A stretch of 64,000 bases of DNA from Formicarius rufipectus (Eukaryota > Chordata > Aves > Passeriformes > Formicariidae). Made by a program: the position numbers and the translations under genes. A model generated the notes under the pieces. The model saw only the letters and a program-made list of their open reading frames with translations. It searched no databases and had not been told where the DNA came from. The stretch lies in contig VXAU01000755.1 in the NCBI GenBank assembly GCA_013399695.1, positions 201,092 through 265,091 of the forward strand. Direction: 5' to 3'. This document shows, piece after piece, positions 11,406 to 22,563 of this stretch. Each line of letters starts with the position of its first letter. The stretch's first letter is position 1.

Positions 11406-13580
11406 TTTTACCCCAATATAATAGGTCCTGCTTTTCAGCTTTTCTCCCTCATTTTGGCAGACTTCATCCCTTTCCCCTCATTCTATTTGACTGCTAATTC
11501 CTCCAATTTATAATATTTTGTTTACATTCTTATTTTTTCCACATTCTTAATTGCCCTGCATGGTGAAGTTCATCCAGAAAAACACCTTTTAGTATAGACT
11601 CTGGCAGCAAAACAACACTGATTGAAAAACAGGGAATTTTGCCTAGCTGTGCCCACTCTTTTTGTATCCCTGGGGAATCTGGGAAGACAGGAAGGATGCC
11701 TTGAAATAGCTGTTCCTCATTTCCCCTGTAATTCTGGATTGATGTACTCCTTGTTGGAGAGCAACTGGTTTAACACTTCTTGGAAATCAGCACAACTGTT
11801 TGGGATAGGATCCACTTTTACTTCAACTTGTGCTTCATGCTGCTCTGACAGCCATGCTCTCTTCTTCATCCAAAGTTTAGTACAGGGAAAAAACTCAATT
11901 GAAAGAGAATAAATAAGAGGAATCCTCAGGCCTGGCAATATGTTGCTCTTTGTGAGATTCTTTACTTCAGTCTCATGAATATTGATACTGTGTAATTATC
12001 CTTTCTGCTGAAGTCAAGCATAGCAATGCTGTGTTACATTTTCTTATTTACATTAACACACATTTTCTCAGAAGTTGTTTGTATTATATTTTGATACAAA
12101 GACCTACAATTTACTGTATCACTGGGGAAAAACATGAAATGGCTTGTTTTGGAAATGTTTCTAAACAGAACAAAACACATAAAAATCTTTTGATCCATTT
12201 GTTGACACTGTAAGGATGCAAATGCAGACTCTGAGAGAACCTGTAATTATTGGAAATTATGAAGCTGTAAAATTTGAAAAGAAAACAAACATACAAAAAA
12301 AAAAAAAAAGAAAAGAAAAAAAAGAAAGCTCATGGATTGAAACATCTTTCTCTTGATAAGGCAATGTCTCATTCCATCCTTCAATCTTCCATAACTCTGA
12401 ATGAGTACAGTTTATTTATCTTGCTATTGTCTTATCTATTTCTTATCTTTAAAAATTAAAAAAAAATGCAAAGTCAATCAATACATAGTTCTAAATCCAG
12501 TTAAAAACCAAAAGTAAAAGCAACCCAAACACAAACCTCATATGTTATGGAATCAATTTCACTTATCCAAGCTTGTTCAGCTTCCTTCTCCAGCACACAT
12601 TAAACCTGTCACCATTTGCTGTATATCACCACAATATATCCCTCTAAAACTTTATCACTGCCTGTCAAACCTGGCATGAAATGGATTGCAAGGTTTTTAT
12701 GTTGATTTTAAGGAATTAGAGGCATTGGCCATGTTATTTATTCAGAGCTTATCTGCAGGAAAATATACACACTCTAGCAGCTCCAGAATGTTTCCTGAGT
12801 AGTGTTGAGCACAGGCAGCTGGGATATTACAGTGTCATCAGGATTAAAGTTGTCTATACTATCAATCACAGAAAGCCTCCTGTGGTGTGTGTTAGGTTCA
12901 GTCAATTAAAGCAAACTGAACTACTGTGATTATTCATAATGGTGAGCCTAATTCAATAAGAGCATATTTACCATTCTTTCAAATACAGATTTTGTGATTT
13001 ACCTTGAATTTTGTTTTGCCAATGACCAATGTGAATGTGTGCCTTTTCTAGCCTTGAATATGGGAAGAAAAGATCAAAATTTTGCATTGCCTAAGGTGCC
13101 AGGAGAAAACTTTTTCAATGGGTACATTATTATAATGAATTGCAATTCCCTTGCAGTTGCATAGCATTGAGGTTTCTCAGTACTTGACCACTGCAGAGCA
13201 TAATGAGACAATAATTCACTATAGAGCCAAAGGAGGGCATGACCACAATACAGAAAATTATATCTACCACAGACACAGTGCAGAGCTGTCACTGTGAATA
13301 GGCCAATAGAAAACATGAGGTTTGGATAAGTCCAGAACAGAATCATTTACATCTGAAGTGGTCATTCCTCCATGTCAATTTTGAAATTTTGTTTAGTTTT
13401 ACTGTATATCTCATGTTGAATTTCCTAATATTTCCAAAGCCAGGACCAAGGGAAAATAAGCAAAAAGGATAGCTATATTCTATTTTTCACAAGTTCTCTG
13501 TTTGAGGAATCTTAAAATGTTGCTTCTGATATATAGTGAACAGTCCAAAAGATTAATCTCTTGGAAAGTGCTTGAAGTCT
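11406..13580. other. Unique sequence with an A-rich run, no confirmed gene
   Basis: Mostly unremarkable AT-rich sequence, with an A/G-rich run at 12294-12330. The minus-strand frame at 11717-11938 has a protein-like residue mix but no recognised homology and no clear splice sites. It is discussed as a finding rather than called. Confidence 0.45.
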
Positions 13581-13784
13581 CAAAAAAACCCCCACCAAAC
13601 CAAGACAAAAACAAAAACACAAAAAACAAACAAACAAAAAAAACCCACAAAAAAAAAATAAAAAGGATCAAAATCTCTGCCAAACACTCTCCCAAAAAAT
13701 ACCCCCAAAAACCCAACCAAAAGAAACAAAAAATAAACAACCCCACAAAACAAACAAACAAACAAACTGAACAAACAAAAAAAG
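13581..13784. repeat. A/C-rich low-complexity tract
   Basis: About 200 bp of irregular CAAA, CAAAA and ACCCC units with very few G or T. Frames on both strands stay open: Lys/Asn/Thr/Pro/Gln on the plus strand, Phe/Cys/Leu/Gly/Val on the minus. These are artefacts of the bias. Confidence 0.9.
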
Positions 13785-16740
13785 GCATCAGAAATATTAA
13801 AGAAAATTAGAAGAATTTTAAATATGCAATAAAATTAGCCACGCAAAATTACATCAAACATGGGTACTTTTGTTGTTGATGGTTACATTTTAATTTTAGC
13901 CACAATTTTCTTTAGTTTCTCCTGTCTTTCACATATCTGACAAACCCACTCTCCCTGTTCCATGATAATAGCCTTAGCAAACAGTTGCAGAGTGGAGGGT
14001 CACTGGAAGTCACTCCTGGTTCTGTTCATTGCAGAGCACCCATGTAATCAGGAACCATTCTTTTGATTTTATTGGGCAGTTTGTGGTATTCTTGTAGGAT
14101 AATATTATTTGCTTCCAACTAATTGAAGAAAGAGGTGGCACCTCAGAGCTGATTCTTACTGTGGTGTAGAGAGCTATGTGCACAGGAGGGAAAGACGAGT
14201 TTCTTCTTGCCTCTGTTGACTCCCTTCAAAAGCAAGGAAAGGTGCAATGCTAACAACTGCTGCCATTACTGCTGATGTACATGCTGGCACAGTTGCTCTG
14301 ACCCGTACTACTCTTTCACCTACATTTACAGCCTGAACTGAAAGCTTGCTAAAATCACCAAAGATTTTATTTTGTACATCAACTTTGTACACCAGCTACC
14401 AAAAGCTTTGAAGTATACACTATTTCTGCAGTTTCTATTTCTACATCTTTCATTTTCCCCCTCTCTTACAGTACTTTTTTGACAGAATAATAAGTTTTAC
14501 TTATTTTCTTTCTTGCTAAGTATATTTTGTGGTTTTTTGCCATCCTTATACTGTTTCATTACAAATGTCTTTCTCTCCCTAAATTTCTCGTTTCAGGGAA
14601 ATGTATACCCTTCTTAATGACTCTGCCTCCAAATAAAATCATATATGTGCTCATATGATTGCTGATATTTTCCTCCAAAGGCCAAAAACAAGGAAGAAAA
14701 TTAATGGTCATGACAAATATTGTTAATTAATATTAATCTTCTGCAGTGTTTTTCCAACAAAATATTTTTCCAGAGACCTTTGTTTACTTAAAATATGTGA
14801 AACTAATGTCTATTGTTCAAATACATTACTGTTCAAGCAATGTGATATCTGCTAGCTTTCCACCACTACCTCACTGTTTCCAAAATCTACTTATATCATT
14901 TTAAAAAAGATGGTTATTTAAAACACTGGAAGGTTGTGATGGTAATGAGAGCAGAATAGTACACAGACTAGCTCATATCCTGCCCATAACTTAAGTATTT
15001 AATATTTGCGAGTTCATCATGATCCCACCAGTGTTCTCTCATATTGATCTGGTGTGACCATGGTGCTCATTCAGTGTTTATTTATATTAACTCTCTGAAG
15101 AACTACTCTTTGTCTAAACTGATGAATAGATTTATGGTCACCTGCCCTGAGAAAAGCCCACCATAACTATAGACAACATTGACAGAATGTTTTTTGCATA
15201 TGAGTTCTCTTTTATATACTTCCAAAGCTAGTATTCTGTATTCTCAAAGAATGAGAAATAATCTGTTTTCCTAAAATAGACATAATCCCAATCTGTTGTA
15301 ACTTGTGCATCCCAAAATTCTGTCTCCTTTCTGTCAATGAAGGACAACCTAATGGTCTCAAAACCTCCACTGGAGATTTGCAGCTCTTCTACACAATAAT
15401 TTCTCACATCATAAGTTTATATTCATCATCTCTCAGAAGCACAAGAGGCTTTGCTCTGTTTTGAATACCAATGTCAGAGGCATCAATCACAAGTGATAGC
15501 ATCAATCATGCTGCTGCAAAGGAGTTGGATGGCATCTGCCATAGTTACAGCAATGTACCAGAATTCTGATGAATAAAAATGCTGGTTTGCTCAATAGCAA
15601 TTAATCATGGCATCTCTTAATGCATCATGTCTTTAAAGGCATAATACAAAGCTAATAAAAGGTTACCTTCTATTCTTCATTCAGCTGAAGTCAATGAAGA
15701 TATTCTGAATGCAAAATGCCATAATAGAAAGATGAATCGGATTATTCCAAATCTGGTTTACAAGTGGAATGGATTTCACGAAGATATTTTATTTTTAACG
15801 TACCAATGTAAATCATATCAACATTAGTATTAATTCCATTTTAAAAAAATCCCTAAAAGCACAATTAATAATGGAAAAGAATCTCTTTTTTGTCTGTTTG
15901 TTTGTTTTTAAGCTAATCTTACATCTGAGGATAGATTGGATAGATTTTTTGTTTCCCAGTAGAAGTAAAAGCAGAATCTATTTATTTGTAATTAAAAATA
16001 TATATGCAAAGATTGAGGATTCATCCTAGCATAAATTTGGCTACTGGCTCACTTATGTGAGTCAAATAGGCTTTATTAGGTTCATTAGACATATAATAAA
16101 CTTATGAAATTCACTGCCACAAAATATAATTGAGATCCAGGCATTTAGAATTTCCCTATAAAATTAAATATTCAATGGATTAAAAAATTGCTGCTCTATT
16201 CACACACCTTATTAGAAAATTAGATGTTACAGAAATCTAAGAAGGATTTAAAACTTTCATGTTTGCAGCATTACAAATAAGCCTACAATACCTGGATGGC
16301 ATGGAAATGCCATAATAGAGACAATTTTGTTTTTCCTAGCACTTCAGTTTGCATATACACTTGGTAATATAATGCTAACTTTTTACTTTTCATCTTTGAG
16401 CTAGTTTGTTCTGTGTCTAATAAAGTTTCTTTATACCTATGTCAGAAATCATTACTCACATATGTCTTAAATTACTTTTGCACACTGTTAGTCACATTTC
16501 TGATCAGAGATAAATTACTAGATTATGTGAATTGTTGTTCTGAAGAAGAATTTCAATATAAGTCTATTTTACTATAAAATACTACTACTAAAAAGAAAAT
16601 AAACATTTTCAATTATTCAGAAAGAAGAACAGCTTCAGTGGCAGTAATAATAATGAAAGTAATGACCATATAACAATGAATGAAACCTATATAAATAAAA
16701 AAGGTAGTGGCTAGCAATTTTTTTTAAGTTTTTCTGGCAA
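13785..16740. other. Unique AT-rich sequence, no gene seen
   Basis: No recognisable exon, RNA gene or transposon. A minus-strand frame at 14174-14392 starts only from GTG and has no family resemblance. Confidence 0.5.
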
Positions 16741-17105
16741 CCTCAGAGCCCAGATGCTAAACACTGGAAAATATTTATTCCAACAGCAGCATCTGGTACT
16801 TTGGCAGACTCCAGAAGCAATTTTGTTTTACAGTTCTAAAGCTGCTTCTGGGTCTATTACATGGTTAATCTGATGGGCTGACTTGTTCTCCTGGATGCCA
16901 TATGCCAGGAGCTAGAGATGCAGTGAACTGTTTGCCCATTATACTTGCATTAAGAAGCAGACTAAAAAATCTGCTGAAAATGATGCACTTTACTGCAGCT
17001 CAACAATTAAGCTTATGACTATGAGTGACTTGCTTTAAAAAGCTGCCAGGAAACAGAAAAGACCATCAAAAGCCAAGGCTGGCAGGCACAATGCCAGCCA
17101 GATAA
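16741..17105. other. Candidate conserved non-coding element
   Basis: This block is unlike its AT-rich surroundings: balanced composition, free of simple repeats, rich in short CAG, GCTG and TGGCA words, and stop-filled in every frame. At 17077-17099 it has a 7-bp inverted repeat, GGCTGGC...GCCAGCC, with a 9-nt loop that contains TGGCA/TGCCA half-sites like those bound by NFI factors. No alignment could be run, so constraint is only inferred from texture. Confidence 0.25.
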
Positions 17106-17991
17106 TGTTTCAAATTTTTTCACTGGATGCTTAGTGTCTGTTGGTTTTGGGTTTCTTGCGGGGTTTGTTTGTTTTGGTTGGTTTTACTTTTCCTTCTGTA
17201 TGAAGGAAGGATAGAGATAGAGAAGGAAACATATCAATGGAAACATTAAAAAATATTTTTATTTCTTTTGAAATAATTATAAGGGCTAAAGGTGGACATA
17301 CCAGTTAATTGTCTGCTGCCACCTCTAAAGTCAGGACATAAACTGTAGAAGTTACACAGCAGAAAGTCATGTGAAAATATTGCTTAGGATTTTCAGCATT
17401 ATGAAACAGAACTCCATCTACAGGTCATGAATTTGTGAATACTCAGCCCTCCAGTAAAAATGGCCTACTATCTTACCAACTTTCAAAGAGGTGAATTAAC
17501 ATCAACCCTTAGGAATTAAGTTTTTAAATAATCTGTTCAGTAACATAAAAACTGGATATTAGATTGATGCAAAATTTGTATTCCAAATAACCTGGAAGAG
17601 TGAAAAACGTAGTGTGTTGTAGTAAGAATTAATCTTACATGTGGTGTTGTGCAGATTTTTCAATTGAATGTGTGTGTTTTCACAGTCAGAATTTTTCTTT
17701 TTCAACCAATCACCAGCTTTCATAAATGTGATTTTTTGAAAAGAAAGAGCTCATAAAATGCAGATTGTCTATACTTTTTTGGCAACAGTATTCCCTGTGC
17801 AAATAAAACCTTCTAAGAATCAAGAAAAGCAAGTGAAATCCCCAAATAAAAAGAACTATAATAGAAAGCATTAATACCTTATTCTTTGTCTAAATATTAT
17901 AACCTTTGAAATACTTCATGCCATTGCACAAAAACTAGATAGTAGACCAATGTTAATGTCTTCAGAGCTCTGCTTGAAAATGTCTGAATAC
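17106..17991. other. Unique sequence left of the large gap, with a short G/T tract
   Basis: A GTTTG/GGTTTT low-complexity run lies at about 17141-17187. The rest is unremarkable AT-rich sequence up to the gap. Confidence 0.5.
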
Positions 17992-18841
17992 NNNNNNNNN
18001 NNNNNNNNNNNNNNNNNNNNNNNNNNNNNNNNNNNNNNNNNNNNNNNNNNNNNNNNNNNNNNNNNNNNNNNNNNNNNNNNNNNNNNNNNNNNNNNNNNNN
18101 NNNNNNNNNNNNNNNNNNNNNNNNNNNNNNNNNNNNNNNNNNNNNNNNNNNNNNNNNNNNNNNNNNNNNNNNNNNNNNNNNNNNNNNNNNNNNNNNNNNN
18201 NNNNNNNNNNNNNNNNNNNNNNNNNNNNNNNNNNNNNNNNNNNNNNNNNNNNNNNNNNNNNNNNNNNNNNNNNNNNNNNNNNNNNNNNNNNNNNNNNNNN
18301 NNNNNNNNNNNNNNNNNNNNNNNNNNNNNNNNNNNNNNNNNNNNNNNNNNNNNNNNNNNNNNNNNNNNNNNNNNNNNNNNNNNNNNNNNNNNNNNNNNNN
18401 NNNNNNNNNNNNNNNNNNNNNNNNNNNNNNNNNNNNNNNNNNNNNNNNNNNNNNNNNNNNNNNNNNNNNNNNNNNNNNNNNNNNNNNNNNNNNNNNNNNN
18501 NNNNNNNNNNNNNNNNNNNNNNNNNNNNNNNNNNNNNNNNNNNNNNNNNNNNNNNNNNNNNNNNNNNNNNNNNNNNNNNNNNNNNNNNNNNNNNNNNNNN
18601 NNNNNNNNNNNNNNNNNNNNNNNNNNNNNNNNNNNNNNNNNNNNNNNNNNNNNNNNNNNNNNNNNNNNNNNNNNNNNNNNNNNNNNNNNNNNNNNNNNNN
18701 NNNNNNNNNNNNNNNNNNNNNNNNNNNNNNNNNNNNNNNNNNNNNNNNNNNNNNNNNNNNNNNNNNNNNNNNNNNNNNNNNNNNNNNNNNNNNNNNNNNN
18801 NNNNNNNNNNNNNNNNNNNNNNNNNNNNNNNNNNNNNNNNN
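17992..18841. other. Assembly gap, 850 N
   Basis: A continuous run of N. Its right edge is G/T low-complexity sequence, so a repeat is a likely cause. Long frames that span it consist of unknown residues and mean nothing. Confidence 0.99.
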
Positions 18842-18927
18842 TTTGTTTGGGTTTTTTGTTTGGTTTTTTGTTTGTTTGTTTGTTTTTTGTGGTTTTGGTT
18901 TGGTTTGGTTTGGTTGGGGTTTTTTTC
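18842..18927. repeat. G/T-rich tract (GTTT and GGTTT units)
   Basis: GTTTG units, then GGTTT units, then a T run. This is the exposed right edge of the large gap, and the tract probably extends into it. Confidence 0.9.
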
Positions 18928-21136
18928 CTCAGTGGAAGTGGTAATTTTAGTCTTCTTGTCATTTAAATTTCTATCATCATAAAATGTAATAGTTTCATTT
19001 TATTTTGAGGATCTCTATGGTAAATTTGAATGAAATTAACCAGTAAAAGTAAGAGCAGGAGGTATCAAACATATAGGCAGCATGATTTCATACACTTCTT
19101 TTCATATGAGTCTAATATAAAGGATGTGAAACTCTGAGGGGTAGAGGAGGAAAGGGTGTGGAGGAGACAGGGCAGTGTTTTCAGACTTCGATGATTAAAG
19201 ACTTCAGGGTGCCAATTTTTTAGCAACATAAAGACCTTCTTAAAGTGATACCTGAAGCAATCTGAAAACTACCTCTCAGCTCCCAAAAACTACCATAATC
19301 AGATTTATCAAACAATGTATTAGAAATCAGAAAGTCTTATTAATAATCCTAGATTTTCATAGTTATGTATGCAGTTGCGTATTTTACTGTGTATCCTTGG
19401 ATAGGTCATTTCTCCCTCTGTGCCACATCTCATCCATCCCACCTGTGCAACAGACTATGGAATGGTTTCAGGACGGCAGTCTTTGGTGTTCTTTTGTTTT
19501 GAAACTCATGCATTAGGATAGAACTGAATTTCAATGAGAAATTTGATACATTTGGAAACCTTTCAAACCTGCAATTCAAAGAAAGTACCGAAAAGGGCTG
19601 AATAAGATGCTTGGATAAGTGCTTCAAAAGCAGCAGGAGTTTTATGGAATTGGAGGGAAAGGGAAGCAAGAATTACAGTGAAGGAAATTGTCACGACATA
19701 TCTCAGAGTATGTACCACAACAGATGTTGCTAATGGAGGAAAGTTGTAGGTAGAGAAGCACGACATGCCCCTTGGCTGTCCCTTGCTAAACCCATGTTGT
19801 ACATTGTGTCTTTTTATAGTTTCTTCATGTCAATGCTTTGCCAGACACAGAAATTTTGCACTCACTTAGACTCAGCATACACATAATTTTCATCTCAAGA
19901 CTATTTATGAAATAAGATCATAAAGTTAATTTTACCCAGATGAAATGCATGAGGTATGTATCACTTTTCATTGTTCCAGGGCTGAACAGTTATGAGAGAG
20001 CAGTGACATTACACAGGAACTTAACCATATTCTAAAGGTTTTTACAAAAATAAAAAGTTCAAAAGTCATGTAAATTACAGATTTCATTCCACCGTTGTCT
20101 TAATCCAGTTAAAACCTTTCATTATTAGACTACTGAAATTCTGGAAATGAGAATTCCCCCTCTCCCTCCCCCACCTTTTTTCTTAATGCCAGGATAATTT
20201 TGAACAGTAAGCACAGTGGCATACATAGCTCCTTGAAATTGCTTCTTTTGGATTTTACCATTCAAGTGAGTGAGTAAATACACTGCCTCCAAAGATTACA
20301 GAGCTTTTTTAAATCCTGGTTGGTGTGTGGATTTTATTTTTTTGCACTTGTTTGATTTATAGTGTATAAAAGCATCAAGATGTTGAACTGTTTCCTTCAT
20401 GAGAAATTGCAGTGATATAAGAAAATGTAACTCATGAAAGCTCTGGTGTGTCAAGCATAAAATATTTGGATAAAATGTTAAATCATCACTGTGAAAAAAA
20501 AGACAATAAAAATACAGCACAGTACAGAGGACCAGTGTTGGATCCATGGATCAGTTAACTCCAACACAAGTATCATTTTGAAGTACTGCGCAGGATGACG
20601 GCTTCACCAGTCACACCAGAGGAAAAACATCCCATACACAGCAGACCAGAGGGAGTCTATCCTTCCTCAGTCCTAGCTGCTTAACATCTGTAAATTGGAT
20701 GAGTGACCTAATCTAGTTGCCTGGACTGTTTTTTTTAACCCTACTAAGATGGGTAGCCACACAGCACAGACCAACAGTAACATTTAAAATTCTGTGATGA
20801 ATTCCTGGGAGTTTTATTTCTTGATTAGGTATAAAGACAGCCTGGAGGAGCAGTATACACCTAACTTCTCCACAACCAGTTAGGTGAGTCAAATCACACT
20901 TTTAGTACTGATAGATTTTGCTAGGCTGTTGAATAAATAAGGTTAAAACATATTTTAAAAATATGCAAAGGGTTCACAGGAAGTGAACTAGTTAATAACA
21001 GGTACGTGTTAAAATACATACTTATGCATATTGTTTCCTTCTGTATGCTTTAGCAGGTTTCACATATTGATTTATATTTTAAATTATGTAGGTTTTCTCC
21101 CATATTGGTAACAAGATTCTCTTATGATCATTTAAG
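18928..21136. other. Unique sequence, no gene seen
   Basis: Nothing recognisable. An AT palindrome, CATATTTT-A-AAAATATG, lies at 20949-20965. Confidence 0.5.
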
Positions 21137-21202
21137 GATCAGAATTACAGAGTTTTTAGTTAGGAAGAAATCTAGAAGTGACATCATACAGAATTTACCT
21201 TT
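21137..21202 (-). mobile_element. Possible very old CR1 3' fragment
   Basis: The plus strand reads 'gaattacagagtttttagttaggaag' in pieces, then 'aaatctagaagtgacatcatac'. This is in the order of a reversed CR1 terminus (GAATCACAGAATTTTTAGGTTGGAAG..., ACCTCTAGAAGTCATC). It is short and highly diverged, so it could be chance. Confidence 0.35.
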
Positions 21203-22177
21203 CTCCTTGACATAATAGCAATAATATTGCAAAATAAAAATTACTTTTGAAAGTAATTGTGCATAATTTATATCATTCACTCTTAATTAATAATAATTTC
21301 CCTCAGTCTTAACCTGTGGCAAGTCATCTAAGCTTACCACAGGTGTCAAAAATATATGGAGAAGACTAATATTACCACAATGAAACATGATCAGACAAAA
21401 ATTAAGTACAAAACATACCATCTCTTTGCCAAACATACAAAGATTTCCAATTGAATTTTTTTTTTTAATCGATAATTGTTCCTCAAAATAGGAAACAATA
21501 ACTGAAGACATAAGAGATCTCATGTTACTCTGGATTTAGTCAGGCAGTGACTGAATATCTGGGAAGTTAAAGTCCCTGGAAATATTCTGACAGTCTATCC
21601 AGGAACAGATATGCATTCTATTTTGAAAGATTCACTGAAAAAAATAGTATTCTAAAATCTAATACACAATTTCAATGTCAGAAAAGACCATATTTGAAGA
21701 AGTTTTAGTGAATACTTTGGCATCATTAGACTTGACCTCACTTATCTAAATTTCAGTCCCAGTGGAGAGGGTTTAGTGAGTGTAACAGCAAACTAAGAAT
21801 TCAGTCACACACACACACACAANNAAAAAAAAAAAAATATTTAGTTTCCTCAAAAACAGAGGACAATATGAGTTTGGTGTGAGAGGACAGACTTACTATT
21901 TGATGTGGCAGAAAAGAATATAACCATTAAGTTATACAACTGTTTACATAAATTCTGTTCATCACGGTTCACAGATAATCACATAACAACTGTGTTTGTG
22001 GATCTTAATCATGATACTTTACCATAACCCAATTACAACAGTAATTAAAGTGCTGCACATATAAGATGCTCTCAAGCAGTCAAGAGAAAACATTGTATTT
22101 GTACCACACCTGATCTTTATGAGTTTCTGATAATATATCTGAGCATTAACTAAATTATTAGTGCCATGTTTGTGTCA
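21203..22177. other. Unique sequence with an (AC)n/poly-A tract and a 2-N gap
   Basis: A short (AC)n run at about 21806-21822 is followed by NN (21823-21824) and a poly-A run to about 21838. Otherwise nothing is recognisable. Confidence 0.55.
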
Positions 22178-22254
22178 TTCGGTGGCAGAGAGGATAAGGC
22201 GAGGTCTTCCCCTGGTGCTCTGAACCATGTGAGCTCCCAGGATTGCTCAACAAC
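22178..22254 (+). pseudogene. Degraded tRNA-Ser-like sequence
   Basis: The stretch GGTGGCAGAGAGGATAAGGC (22181-22200) plus GA matches the D-arm region of vertebrate tRNA-Ser (GGTGGCCGAGTGGTTAAGGC plus GA) at 19 of 22 positions, including a good box A. A TGCTCTG further on matches the Ser variable-arm region. The anticodon arm and T arm are not recognisable and box B is lost, so it is not a working tRNA. It could be a retro-pseudogene or the head of an old tRNA-derived SINE. It ends 65 bp before the intact SINE. The comparison sequence is from memory. Confidence 0.5.
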
Positions 22255-22319
22255 CTGACATTATTGCTTTTCTGCTTTTCTGTTTGCTGTTTTTTTCTTT
22301 AATGTTAATCTGAAATGGA

Positions 22320-22563
22320 CAGCGGGCGTTGGCTGAATGGTGTAAGCCCCCGCCTCTGGAGCCGGCTCCTCCTCTGAGGACGTCGGTTCGAATCCCGAGG
22401 AACTCGCTGTCACCGTCCGAGCTGCTCGGCCATGGCAAGATGAACCTCAGGAGTAAAGGGGGTGGGGCCAGTTCCACGCACACTGTGCCTCACCTAAAAA
22501 ATCCATTGTGCAGGCTTATCCCAAAATCTTCATTTGCAAAGTCTAGCCAACAACAACAACAAC
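22320..22563 (+). mobile_element. tRNA-derived SINE with RTE/AviRTE-like body and tail
   Basis: Three parts can be seen. The head has a clear box A (TGGCTGAATGG, 22330-22340) and a perfect box B (GGTTCGAATCC, 22385-22395), with a variable-arm-like hairpin (TCCT/AGGA) between them, as in class II (Ser/Leu) tRNAs. The body, 22395-22450, matches 43504-43560 in the 5' region of the RTE element in this window. The tail, 22513-22548, matches the last bases of that element (44335-44374) and ends in (CAA)n. It should be transcribed by RNA polymerase III and copied by RTE reverse transcriptase acting in trans. It is little decayed, hence fairly young. The 91-codon frame across it is incidental. SINEs with AviRTE tails have been described in birds, but the subfamily is not assigned here. 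Confidence 0.9.
22330..22395 (+). promoter_or_regulatory. Internal RNA polymerase III promoter (box A and box B)
   Basis: Box A TGGCTGAATGG starts at 22330 and box B GGTTCGAATCC at 22385, 55 bp apart start to start, close to the spacing in class II tRNA genes. Both fit the consensus closely, so the head may still be competent for Pol III. Confidence 0.8.

Noticed and set aside
11021..11513. Overlapping 158-codon frames in the Leu/Pro/Cys/Ala-rich region
   Set aside because: They are produced by the CCTTG/CCTTC pentamer array, which stays open in all three plus-strand frames. The flanking parts have no conserved domain.
14174..14392. Minus-strand Val/Ala-rich 72-codon frame
   Set aside because: It opens only with GTG, lacks a recognisable domain and has no splice context.
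17916..18966. Frames of about 340 codons on both strands
   Set aside because: Almost all residues are unknown because the frames run through the 850-N gap; the ends are low-complexity.
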